NCBI GenBank assembly: GCA_021229015.1
Contig: CM037777.1
Coordinates: forward strand, 26,554,775-26,618,774
Reading direction: 5' to 3'
Length of the DNA: 64,000 nucleotides
Origin: Solen grandis
Taxonomy: Eukaryota; Mollusca; Bivalvia; Adapedonta; Solenidae
Part shown: positions 1 to 9,959 of the stretch, in pieces
How the letters are laid out: the number at the start of each line of letters is the position of its first letter
Numbering within the stretch: the first letter of the stretch is position 1
Made by a program: the position numbers and the translations under genes
Notes under the pieces: generated by a model
The model's database searches: none
Told to the model about the DNA's origin: nothing
What the model saw: only the letters and a program-made list of their open reading frames with translations

Positions 1-734
1 AACATGGGATGAGTATACATATTGAGACCTTATGTCGATGCTACTTTTGACAAACACACGCACATGCGTATATAGATTTTTTTTCAAGGTCTCAACCAGA
101 GATTGGCAAAGCAAAGTTATATGTTAACTCAGCTCTGACATTTTATAATAAAATTATTTTCAGATTTAATAAGATACTGTATTCTGTAAATTGTATTCTG
201 TGTGAATACGTTACTTATTTTTTGATGTTCTCCTTGATCATCAAATCAAAGACTTAAACTCCAGGAACTGATGTAAAAACACCGGTGCAGCTGGCAAAAG
301 AACCATTTTATGTGTAATTACGATACAGAAATAGAATCCTCTATAAAGATTTAAAAGTAAGTACGTTTCCATGGTTATACTCCCATTTCTAGTGAAGAGA
401 AGGCGTTTGTTGGCTTCCAAAGTTTAGCTGTTTGAAGGTAGCATGTAGCTCATAGATCAACAAAGGAAAATATGTTTGTCGACCATCCATCAAAAGACAT
501 GTTGAAGTAATGGGTTTGGTTGCAGATCAAATGTTGAATAAGCTTAAAGTGTTGCTTGATCTTGTTCGAAGATCGTAACCTTTGGAAACTCTTATAGCGT
601 TGGTTGGCTAAACTTTCGAAATACACATATGAAATTGGTTGACATGGGCCGTAGATCGTAGTTGAACCATTGAATATACTCATATAAGTGATTGGTTTAT
701 TGGTCCCGCCGACAGCATTTGAGTCATTTTGTGA
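1..734. other. No gene recognised
   Basis: AT-rich sequence without a coding region or RNA gene that I can support. The open frame on the minus strand (450-743) has no family resemblance and no codon-use signal that I can see. Confidence 0.5.
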
Positions 735-815
735 TAATGTCACCTAGCTAACCAGTCCTGGAACTACTATATACTTAGCGCCTAGCAAGGGAGATATATC
801 AGTCCATTTTTTTCA
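735..815. repeat. SINE-tail-like dispersed repeat, copy 1
   Basis: Contains 'cctggaactact', a 'tatacttagcgcctagcaaggg' type stretch and a T run. The same order recurs at 4,683-4,790, and in related form at 42,770-42,890, 53,763-53,885 and 57,225-57,395, where a tRNA-like head precedes it or the 'gcttggtgctcagcat' motif is clear. I infer a tRNA-derived SINE family, here without its head. Confidence 0.45.
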
Positions 816-879
816 GGGCTAACTATCCAAATATACATATAAAATTTGTTAACCTGGATCGTAAACCAACCATTGAAAA

Positions 880-2370
880 CATATACGGAATTGTTTACCT
901 TGGTCTAAGATCGTATCTCAACCACTGAAGCGCGTACTGAATTTTTACCTTGGTCTAAGATCGTATCTCAACCACTGAAAACGCGTACTGAATTGTTTAC
1001 CTTGGTCTAAGATCGTATCTCAACCACTGAAAACGCGTACTGAATTGTTAACCTTGGTATAAGATCGTATCTCAACCACTGAAAACGCGTACTGAATTGT
1101 TTACCTTGGTCTTAGGTCGTATCTCAACCACTGAAAACGCGTACTGAATTGATTACCTTGGTCTAAGATCGTATCTCAACCACTGAAAACGCGTACTGAA
1201 TTGTTTACCTTGGTCTTAGGTCGTATCTCAACCACTGAAAACGCGTACTGAATTGATTACCTTGGTCTAAGATCGTATCTCAACCACTGAAAACGCGTAC
1301 TGAATTGATTACCTTGGTCTTAGGTCGTATCTCAACCACTGAAAACGCGTACTGAATTGTTTACCTTGGTCTAAGATCGTATCTCAACCACTGAAAACGC
1401 GTACTGAATTGTTTACCTTGGTCTAAGATCGTATCTCAACCACTGAAAACGCGTACTGAATTGATTACCTTGGTCTTAGGTCGTATCTCAACCACTGAAA
1501 ACGCGTACTGAATTATTTACCTTGGTCTAAGATCGTATCTCAACCACTGAAAACGCGTACTGAATTGTTTACCTTGGTCTAAGATCGTATCTCAACCACT
1601 GAAAACGCGAACTGAATTGTTTACCTTGGTCTTTAAGATCGTATCTCAACCACTGAAAACGCGTACTGAATTGTTTACCTTGGTCTTAGGTCGTATCTCA
1701 ACCACTGAAAACGCGTACTGAATTGTTTACCTTGGTCTTAGATCGTACCTTAACTACTGAAAACACACACATAATCGTTTGCCTTGGTCTTCTAAGATCG
1801 TAACCTAACCACTGCAAACACATACAGAATCGTTTGCCTTGGTCGTAGATCGTAACTTAACCACTGCAAACACATACAGAATCGTTTACCTTGGTCGTAG
1901 ATCGTAACCTAACCACTGCAAACACATACAGAATCGTTTGCCTTGATCGTAGATCGTAACTTAACCACTGCAAACACATACAGAATCGTTTACCTTGGTC
2001 GTAGATCGTAACCTAACCACTGCAAACACATACAGAATCGTTTGCCTTGGTCGTAGATCGTAACCTAACCACTGCAAACGCATACAAAATCGTTTGCCTT
2101 GATCGTAGATCGTAACTTAACCACTGCAAACGCATACAGAATCGTTTGCCTTGGTCGTAGATCGTAACTTAACCACTGCAAACGCATACAGAATCGTTTA
2201 CCTTGGTCGTAGATCGTAACTTAACCACTGCAAACGCATGCAGAATCGTTTACCTTGGTCGTAGATCGTAACTTAACCACTGAAAACGCATATAATTATA
2301 TAGGTGGGTGACCTTGGTCGTACATAGTAGACCAACCATTGGAAACGCTTACGAAATCGGATGGCCTGGT
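880..2370. repeat. 52-bp satellite array, two subfamilies
   Basis: About 27 head-to-tail copies of a 52-bp unit built round 'accttggtctaagatcgt' and 'caaccactg'. Up to about 1,745 the unit carries 'gaaaacgcgtactgaattg'. From about 1,775 to 2,300 it changes to a 'gcaaacacatacagaatcg' subtype of the same 52-bp length. The edges (820-900, 2,290-2,370) hold diverged units. Within the first subfamily, units alternate between 'ctaagatcg' and 'cttaggtcg', which suggests higher-order repeats. Homogenisation looks strong and is local to each half. Confidence 0.95.
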
Positions 2371-2735
2371 TAACTATCAAAATCAAAGCGCTAATAGCAC
2401 TGTGAGAACGGGGGTTTTAATGCGTTGATGTCACATTTCATTTTTTTTATTAAAGTAAATCTTAGAAACGAGGATAAAATTTTCAAGCGATGACAGTAAA
2501 CCCAGTATTATAAACCGGTTTTTACATTAATACATTTTGTTTCAATGGACTGCAGAAATAAGCACATAACCACTCTTACGTATCTTTTTTTTTATCCATT
2601 TCATCATATATACTAATTTTATATGCATAATATAAGTAAATTGATAAATTTCAATATTACCAAAATATTTTGAGAATATATATTTAACTATATAATTCAA
2701 TATTGCAAAATTATTTAAATAAAAAAAATATATCT
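2371..2735. other. No gene recognised
   Basis: AT-rich spacer between the 52-bp satellite and the tRNA-like sequence. Nothing supported. Confidence 0.4.
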
Positions 2736-2737
2736 CT

Positions 2738-2812
2738 CACGAGCGGGATTCGAACTCACGACCTTCCCTAGTAGTGTGTTGGTTCATTAAGGATTGAGCT
2801 ATCGGGGCTCGC
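2738..2812 (-). repeat. tRNA-like sequence (tRNA pseudogene or SINE head)
   Basis: Read on the minus strand it has an A-box-like 'tagctcaatcc' and a B-box 'gttcgaatccc', and a possible acceptor stem pairing gcgagc with gctcgt (one G-U). Length is about 75 nt. The anticodon arm does not fold convincingly, so a SINE head or tRNA pseudogene is more likely than a working tRNA gene. Confidence 0.6.
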
Positions 2813-3236
2813 ATATATGTTTATCTCCTTTAGGTAAATTTTTGAAAATATAGCCAGTTATGGTTTAAGTATTACCGAATGTTTTGCTATGGAACGCCAT
2901 AGCTGCCTTAACATGAACCGATGCATTATATCATGATAGTTCACAAGACGGTTTGTGCAAATCGTAGTAATTGTTGCTCAAAAATAAATATGTTATGTCC
3001 TTGCACAAATACATAATCCCCATTTGCATTATACAGTGATCAGTCTACATTTTATGATGCTCACATGATATTACAGGTTGACCATTGTTAACGCTATGAT
3101 GGTCATTCGTCATTATGTGATGTTCATTTAGACTTCTCTAATGATCGAGGCCTGTATGATGCACACATACCACTACATACTGTTCATGATGAATATACGA
3201 AGATTCTTATTATTTATTTTATTTTTTATGTTTTTT

Positions 3237-3560
3237 GCTATTTTAGTATTGTGTGATGCTATTTTAGTATTATGTGATGCTATTTTAGTATTATATGATG
3301 CTATTTTATTATTATATGATGCTATTTTAGTATTATATGATGCTATTTTAGTATTATATGATGCTATTTTAGTATTATATGATGCTATTTTATTATTATA
3401 TGATGCTATTTTTGTATTATGTGATGCTATTTTAGTGTTATATGATGCTATTTTTGTATTATGTGATGCTATTTTAGTGTTATATGATGCTATTTTATTA
3501 TTGCATGATGCTATTTTAGTATTATATGATGTTATTTTAGTGTAATATGATGCTAATTAG
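3237..3560 (+). repeat. 21-bp minisatellite, left array
   Basis: About 15 units of a 21-bp repeat ('tgatgctattttagtattata' with small changes). Because 21 is divisible by three and the unit has no stop in one frame, it gives an open frame of about 130 codons coding a repeated heptad (DAILVLY). This is a by-product of the repeat rather than evidence for a protein. Confidence 0.9.
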
Positions 3561-4045
3561 TATTATATGATGTTATTTGAATATTATATGTTGATATTCA
3601 GTATTATATGTTCGTTTTATGATGCTTATTTGCTATAACAGGATGATTGTTTGTCTTTTTATCATGCTAGTATAGAATAAACGATGCTAGTCTTTTCTAG
3701 CATTGTGTTCATTTTATGTAATAATATGGTCATTTATTATTTTATTATGCCTTTCAACATTGATTTGAAAGTCGAATGTATTTCGAGTTCACAAATGGTT
3801 ATTATATCCTGCTGAAACTAAATTTACGCTGTGCTTTCACATACGCTGGTGCGATTTTGACATAACATGATATGCAAACGATTATTATTATACGATGATC
3901 GGTGGTTCCCAGCTGTGAGTATCTGTTGAGGAATAGTTGGACCGGATACCATACGTTATTTCTTACATACCGACAAGACCAACCAAAAACCTAAAGGAAC
4001 ATTCATATTTTTTGTCTCTGCCTAATAATATTTCATTGGTATCTC

Positions 4046-4104
4046 ACGTTTCTTCTTCTTCTTCTTCTTCTTCTTCTTCTCTCTCTCTCTCTCTCTCTCT
4101 CTCT
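4046..4104. repeat. (TTC)n(TC)n microsatellite
   Basis: Pure TTC repeats run directly into TC repeats. Confidence 0.95.
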
Positions 4105-4454
4105 TTCACAATCAAATTCAACAGTGGTAAGACGCCATGTAATAACCGATGTGATCTTGGTTTGTCAGATATAATGCCCCTATGAATGTTTAATCTTTGC
4201 GATTTTGATCATGTTTGATTTGGTTTAAAATCTCATCGATAGTACTTCGGTAATTTTGGCACATTTATCTACATGATACAGATATAGTGCTGCCTCATCG
4301 CATGGTAGATATGTGACATGATACCATACCCAGTCACGTTCCTTCTTCTTCTTTTTTTCTGTTATTGTAATGGCTAGCAATCATTTTCTGATTATTATGG
4401 TCATATTTTTTTCTTTGCAAAAGAGATAACAAAGGAAGAGACAGTAGTTGGATA

Positions 4455-4680
4455 CAAGGGAGTCCGGGTGCGATATTCTAGCTCTTTGCGAACAGACCCC
4501 TTGGTTCCTTTACGTGCCCGGCGTCTAGCACCGATACACGGGAGACAAGTCCTGAGTAGAACCAGTACTGATCTCTAAGTTTCCATAGCAACCCCAAGTG
4601 CCATTCAATGGTGCATCGGGTACAAATTTTATACGTCTTTGGTTTGATGCGGTCACCGGAGGAAGTGCACACAGCCTAGT
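4455..4680. repeat. Dispersed repeat, copy 1 (with copy at 11,715-11,885)
   Basis: Shares in the same order 'aagggagtccgggtgcgata', 'gcgaacagacccctt', 'ccatagcaacc', 'tgccattcaatggtgca' and 'ttatacgtc' with 11,715-11,885. The second copy is diverged, so this is an old interspersed family, SINE-like in size. The minus-strand open frame over it (4,478-4,672) is not a gene. Confidence 0.7.
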
Positions 4681-4682
4681 AG

Positions 4683-4790
4683 ACATGTGACATGATACCA
4701 TACCTAGTCAACAGACAACTATTCCTGGAACTACCCTTATATGCTAAGCGATAAGTCAGGGAGCAATACCTGTACCATTTTTTACGACGT
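4683..4790. repeat. SINE-tail-like dispersed repeat, copy 2
   Basis: Repeats the layout of 735-815: 'cctggaactac', a 'tatatgctaagcgataag' stretch, then 'gtaccatttttta'. Confidence 0.45.
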
Positions 4791-5224
4791 AGGTTTTGTT
4801 GTTAATACACGCAACTTAAAATAAATTAATTATATGCGTTTTTATGCATTTTAAAATATTATATCGTATTTCATTTGAAATTTTGTCTCAACCTTCAATT
4901 TTGGTATCCTTGAATCCAGCCTAGACAATCATTAAATGATCCATACCATTCGATAGAAGCGCAAATGATACATCAGTACTTAGTGTTTTTTTTTTTATTT
5001 GGATGTTAATCACGTATCGTGTATATTGAAATGCACAAAGCTTTTAATAAATATGTATCGTTCTTCAAACAAACAAACAATAAATAATAATAATTATTAT
5101 TATTATTATTATTATTATAAAAATTCTGTTGATATAAGACACCTAAAAATCGAAAAAACACATTTCATAATGGTATATGGACAGTTTGTAATGAAGAAAG
5201 ACATGGTCAAAACATTCTGACAAT

Positions 5225-5600
5225 CAAAATGTATAAAATAAATAAAATGTTTGAACAACAATAGAAACATCATATAACGATGTTTGAACATCATATAACA
5301 GTATTTGAACATCATATAACGATGTTTGAACATCATATAACGATGTTTGAACATCATATAACGATGTTTGAACATCATATTACGATATTTACATAATATT
5401 TCGAATGTAACACTATGTAACGACACAGAAGAATTATAAAACGACTTTCTGACAGCATAAAGATGTTTGAACATCATATAACGAATGAGAGCATCATATA
5501 ACGTGATATTTACATAATATTTCGATACTGTAACACTATGTAACGACACAGAAGAATTATAAAACGACTTTCTGACAGCATAAAGAGACAAGCGCATAAT
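5225..5600 (-). repeat. 21-bp minisatellite, right array (inverted relative to 3,237-3,560)
   Basis: Units such as 'catcatataacgatgtttgaa' repeat with a 21-bp period. They are interrupted by two copies of a longer block containing 'acgacacagaagaattataa' (about 5,418 and 5,543), so part of the array has a higher-order repeat of about 125 bp. On the minus strand the unit contains 'ttatatgatg', the core of the left array. An (ATT)n tract lies just to the left (about 5,085-5,118). Confidence 0.85.
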
Positions 5601-5824
5601 GACAAGTTGGCATGGTGTAATGGAAAATAACACCACATTGTATTTTGTTTGTATCATAGCATGTCAAATACACATCGTTAAATGTGTTAAATGTGTTTGC
5701 CTATATTAAGGCAGCTATGTCGTTCCATATATTTGCGCATTTACCTTTTCGTTGATTTTTATTGAATCTCCAGCATCGATTATGAACTCATTTAAATACA
5801 GATTAACCGTGACGTAGATAACAG

Positions 5825-5925
5825 CCGATATAGTAGGTATGGTCGGTAAAGTCAATTTGGTCGTTTAGGTCGGTATTGTCTTTGTGGTCGGTATAGTGAG
5901 TTTGGTCGGAGTGGTCAGCATAGAC
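5825..5925. repeat. Short GGTCGGTA-type tandem repeat
   Basis: Imperfect units of 'ggtcggtatagt' and 'ttggtcgtttaggtcggta', close to the motif of the array at 8,485-8,640. Confidence 0.6.
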
Positions 5926-5934
5926 CATTTCACT

Positions 5935-6100
5935 CCAAAATGAGACGTAAAAATGCGTAAATCAACGAGAACTTTCCTTACAACAAATCTATGTCACACA
6001 CTGTTCAATGGGAAATAAACATACACTTGAGATTTTCCCCAGTCACTGATTGGTCAATCAGTGAATTATTCCGCGTATTGCCGATCCTCTGGTGGAATAT
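5935..6100. repeat. Dispersed repeat, copy 1 (inverted relative to 12,040-12,240)
   Basis: 'aaatcaacgagaactttcc', 'cactgattggtcaatcag' and 'ccgatcctc' occur here, and in reverse complement at 12,187, 12,089 and 12,048 in the mirrored order. The family is therefore about 180-200 bp, with one copy in each orientation. Confidence 0.75.
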
Positions 6101-6559
6101 TCTGTGCCTGGTATATACTTCCCTTAGATGTTATATATTGAATGACTAGAAAATAAGGTCAATGTAAACCTGCAAACTTAAGTTCATTCTTAAGAATTGT
6201 TGTTTCTTTAAGAAAATCTTAATTAAGATTTCTCCAATATAAACATTAGGAAAAACAAGAAATATATTAAAAAAAAAGATATGCGGCTTGATTGAGACTG
6301 TAGAAGGGTTATATGATGTACGAATCATATCTGTGAAGCAATAACAATATCCGGCCCCACCGAAATCGGCGGGGTAAAAACCCGCCGTCTTTTCAGGGAA
6401 ACAGACTGTCATATATTGCAGGCGTTTATAATGTTCGGTCTAAAACAAGTCTCAATGTGCATCAAAGAGAATTATTTTGATATAATAACTTGATATATAT
6501 CAAAGAAACTGTAATTCAGTAATATTACTTTGTTAAAATATCGAGAATAAGAAGTATAT

Positions 6560-7342
6560 TTTTCAGCTAGTTGTCATCTCAACAAACAATGGGATAATTG
6601 TAATAAACATGATAAAGAAAGATTAGAAAAAGTCCAACATGAAGCAGCGAGAATTGTTTCTGGTGCCAGTAAACTTGTTTCAATTAATGATTTGTACAAT
6701 GAAGTTAAATGGGAATCCTTAGAAACTAGAAGATCTAAACATAAATTAATAATGCTTTACAAAATGAAAAACAATCTAACACCTGAGTATTTATCAAGTA
6801 AAATTCCACTTACCATTGGTCAAAATACTTCTTATGCTTTACGAAATTCTAATGATTTACAAACAATTCGTTCAAGAACAACTATATATCATAATTCTTT
6901 TCTACCATCATCTATTAGAGATTGGAATAACTTGCCATCTGAAATTCAAAACGCTGACTCTGTAAGATCGTTCAAATATTTATTAAATAAAAATGTAAGT
7001 AAACCACCACCTTATTTCTATCATGGTAATAGATACATGTATTCCCAAACGTTACATACTCGCATTCGAACAAACTGTAGTGGCCTTAATTATCATTTAT
7101 TTCTTCGGAACGTTGCAGATTCTCCTTTATGTGCATGTGGAATGATTGAAACACCATTCCATTTTCTTTTAGAATGCCCACGTTATATCTTTTGTAGAAA
7201 CTCAATGTTAAATGAACTACCCGAAAACACTCCTTTTGAAACTCTTCTATATGGAAATCCAAGTATGTCAACACAAGAAAACAAATCGATATTTGATTCT
7301 GTTCAAAGGTTTATTATCAATAGTAAACGTTTTCATTCCTGA
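6560..7342 (+). pseudogene. LINE reverse-transcriptase ORF2, C-terminal fragment
   Basis: The open frame runs from about 6,560 through the Met at 6,692 to the stop at 7,340-7,342. The upstream in-frame part reads DKERLEKVQHEAARIVSGA, then LYNEVKWESLETRR, ILLPSSIRDWNNLP-type text (LPSSIRDWNNLPSEI) and finally LCACGMIETPFHFLLECPRY, a Cys/His cluster. These are the segments seen after the reverse-transcriptase domain in many invertebrate non-LTR retrotransposons. The reverse-transcriptase core and endonuclease are missing, so this is a 5'-truncated, dead insertion. The reading frame is intact, which suggests a fairly recent insertion. The clade (CR1, Jockey or I-like) cannot be assigned safely. 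Confidence 0.88.
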
Positions 7343-7672
7343 GCAATGAATTGCTGTGAGTGCTATTTTTTTTTTTTTTTTTTCTTACGTATATATTGAT
7401 CTTTAATCTAAACACCCCCCCCCCGTTTCTCTCTATCTCTCTCTCTCTCCATCTCTCTCTCTCTCTAAAATATATTATGGTGATTAGTGTTTTTATGATA
7501 CATTCAAATTGTGAAAAAATGATAATTTATGGTATCCACCGACAAATGTAATTAACAATAATATGGAGAAGACTTGGGCTTCCAGTCTAATCCAATTCTC
7601 AACATGTATATGTTATTGTCACGTATTGTATTTACTTACTACTTTGGAGAAATAAATATGTTTAAACTAACA
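7343..7672 (+). mobile_element. 3' end of the LINE at 6,560
   Basis: Non-coding tail following the LINE stop codon, with a T run, a C run and a (CT)n tract (7,365-7,467). It ends near 'ggagaaataaatatgttt', a poly(A)-signal-like end usual for LINE 3' tails. Confidence 0.6.
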
Positions 7673-8337
7673 AACAATGGTGGATTACTTTTTTGCCGTG
7701 AGTATAGGGATATCTACCAATGAAAATCGTTATTAAAATCATAAAATAAAATAAAATAAAAAAGTAATTCGGTTCTGTCTTACGTCAACATCTCTAATTA
7801 GGTCAAAGGTTAGGTTAGACAACTACGCCGAAATTTTCCGATGCTCCCACCCTTATTTTCCTGCTAACCTATATCCTCAATTCCTGCCTCGCATTTCATG
7901 ACTTTATGATGCATCCTACAGGTATATACTTGCATGCTACGTATCTTTTTTACATGAGGAGTGATGTTTAGAGAGAGAAAAACATTAAAACACTTTGCAT
8001 GCTCTGTCATATTATCTCAAACATATAATTAGCACCAATCATATCAATTATATTATTATTTCCTTCCTCATCACACAGATTATCCATACGCATATCGTCT
8101 GAAAGGAAGAGAGAGGGAGAATAGAGAGTACTTCGATTACATATGTACGTTGTTTTAATATTTTCTTGTGAATTGTTTTGTCCAAGAACAGCACACCGCA
8201 TTTGGGCAAAAAAAAAAAAAAAAAAAAAACTTAATGTTTTAATTCAATATTAATGCATTCAAGTTGCGAGCTAATTAAGTTGATGTTATGCAGAAGTACA
8301 TGTATATAATCAATTATGTTTGCGTTAAATATGAAAA
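7673..8337. other. No gene recognised
   Basis: AT-rich sequence with a short (AAAAT)n tract near 7,742 and an A run near 8,209-8,230. No coding region supported. Confidence 0.4.
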
Positions 8338-8347
8338 AATACATACA

Positions 8348-8375
<28 letters not shown>
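8338..8375. repeat. (ACAT)n microsatellite
   Basis: Nine or so perfect tetranucleotide units. It gives a spurious YVCM open frame on the minus strand. Confidence 0.95.
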
Positions 8376-8378
<3 letters not shown>

Positions 8379-8484
8379 TTTCATTCTCCATCTCACTTCC
8401 ATTTTCTCTGTGTAAAATGTTTTCTTCAAACAGAATAAGCGGAAAACACGTGCTCGAAAATTAGACAAATAAACTTCTTGTATA

Positions 8485-8640
8485 GTCGATTTAATCGGTA
8501 CGGTACGGTAGTCTGTATGGTCGGTATACATGTAATTGATTTAATCGGTACGGTACGGTAGTCTGTATGGTCGGTATAATTGATTTAATCGGTACGGTAC
8601 GTTAGTCTGTATGGTCGGTAAAGTCGGTACCGACTATAAT
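8485..8640. repeat. 44-50-bp tandem repeat
   Basis: Three units starting 'gatttaatcggtacggtacg' at 8,488, 8,538 and 8,582. The first two are 50 bp apart, the last 44 bp. The GGTCGGTA motif is shared with 5,825-5,925. Confidence 0.85.
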
Positions 8641-9009
8641 GGTCATACTGATCAAATCGAGAAAACATACTTCGAACATGATCATCAGTAAATATCTTGG
8701 CCATTTGGGAGAGTCATTCATTTAATTCATTAAAGCTGTGCAATTAAACATAGTTTTCAATACGATAGACTGAGAAAGAAAAGCAGTGGTGATTTCAAAA
8801 CAAAAAGTATTCTCAGATTTCGTCCCGAAATAACTTATGCCAAACAAAATGGCTGCCTAAAAGTGTTTTATCAGTGTCTATGACATCACATGGGCACAAG
8901 GTACATCAACCATAACATACCTAATATTTCAAAAAATATTTACAAATTTCAACGACTTTTCTGACAAAATCAAACAAACTGACCATACCTGTGATTGAAT
9001 CAATACCAA

Positions 9010-9185
9010 TTTTATATGATTGTAAAGCTACGATCTACGACCAAGGTCATCCAATTATATATGCTTTTTCTGCGAACCAGGTCAGCAATTTTGTTGATTG
9101 ATTTACGATCTATACCCCAATCTACCAATTCTGTATACGTTTTCCATGATTGAGATATACGACCCAGCGTATGGAAAGCCATGAC
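9010..9185 (-). repeat. Diverged units of the 52-bp satellite, opposite strand
   Basis: On the minus strand this contains 'gaccttggtcgtagatcgtag' type text preceded by 'gcatatataattgg', matching the right edge of the satellite at 2,290-2,335 ('gcatataattatatagg ... gaccttggtcgta'). It is a degenerate inverted relative about 7 kb from the main array. Confidence 0.6.
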
Positions 9186-9189
9186 TGTT

Positions 9190-9420
9190 TTAATGTACAG
9201 CAATATATTGAGTAGATTTAACATTATATAAAGTGAACATGTCAATATACTGGGTAATTATGTCCTTATAGTGAGCCGTTGCAACAATATATAGAGTAGA
9301 TTTAGCATTATATAAAGTGAACATGTCTATAAACTGGGTAATTATATCCTTATAGTGAGCCGTTGCAACAATATATAGAGTCGAATTAGCATTATATGAA
9401 GTGGAAATGTCTATATACAC
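9190..9420. repeat. 84-bp tandem repeat
   Basis: Units beginning 'gtcaatatactgggtaatta', 'gtctataaactgggtaatta' and 'gtctatatacac' at 9,241, 9,325 and 9,409, with conserved 'cttatagtgagccgttgcaa'. About 2.7 copies. Confidence 0.9.
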
Positions 9421-9837
9421 GGTGGTCTGTCCTTACGCATTATCTGACGTTTTCCATATACCTTTCACATGTCTTCGTTAACGAATCACGCGTGCATAAA
9501 TTGATGACGTATCAGATAAACAAATTGTGATTCAACGACAGCTTTTTAAATTCAGATATTTACATGTATCAAGTGTGTTAGTCTTCAACATGCCAGTGTT
9601 TTTTATAGTTTCTTTTTTCATGAAAATTGAATCATAATGAAATAAAATGGGACCTTTAAAAGTCTATAGCTTTATAGAAAAGCAAAGATATCAAATCAAG
9701 GACAGTAAACCTCATTAAGCCAAAGACATTAAATGCAGACATCAAACCATGGATTGTTCCTACAAAGAGACAACATCGCATTAAGTGATATGATTATTAT
9801 AGCACGTGAAACTTACAAGACAATCTCACAATCATAA
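9421..9837. other. No gene recognised upstream of the receptor
   Basis: AT-rich sequence without a supported exon. An N-terminal or 5'UTR exon of the receptor could lie here but I cannot identify one. Confidence 0.35.
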
Positions 9838-9945
9838 ACAGTGCCTGCAACTATTGAAATCATACCGATATGACATAAATAATGCCTGCAACTGTTGAAA
9901 TCATACAGAAATGACTATAAACGATGCTTGCAACAATTAAAATGA
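9838..9945. repeat. 42-bp tandem repeat before receptor exon 1
   Basis: About 2.6 units with 'tgcctgcaactattgaaat', 'tgcctgcaactgttgaaat' and 'tgcttgcaacaattaaaat' at about 9,841, 9,883 and 9,924. Confidence 0.8.
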
Positions 9946-9959
9946 GATAATAATTCAGT

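Larger units (their letters stand above)
2888..5729. mobile_element. Putative foldback-type element with inverted ends and inverted 21-bp arrays
   Basis: A 24-bp end at 2,888-2,911 (containing 'catagctgccttaa') is repeated in inverted form at 5,706-5,729 with one mismatch. Inside, a 21-bp array at 3,237-3,560 and another at 5,225-5,600 share the core 'ttatatgatg' but lie on opposite strands, so the arrays form long imperfect inverted arms. The middle carries microsatellites and SINE-like repeats (4,046-4,790), which may be later insertions. No transposase is visible, so it would be non-autonomous. No clear target duplication was found. The single-element reading is inference. Confidence 0.5.

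Noticed and set aside
880..2370. Possible CRISPR-like array
   Set aside because: The 52-bp units are contiguous with no variable spacers, and the genome is eukaryotic. It is a satellite.
2738..2812. Functional tRNA gene
   Set aside because: A- and B-box are present but the anticodon arm does not form and the stems have mismatches. Treated as SINE head or pseudogene.
3141..3545. 134-codon open frame coding a DAILVLY heptad repeat
   Set aside because: It is the translation of a 21-bp minisatellite without stops in one frame. There is no start context, domain or codon pattern to support a protein.
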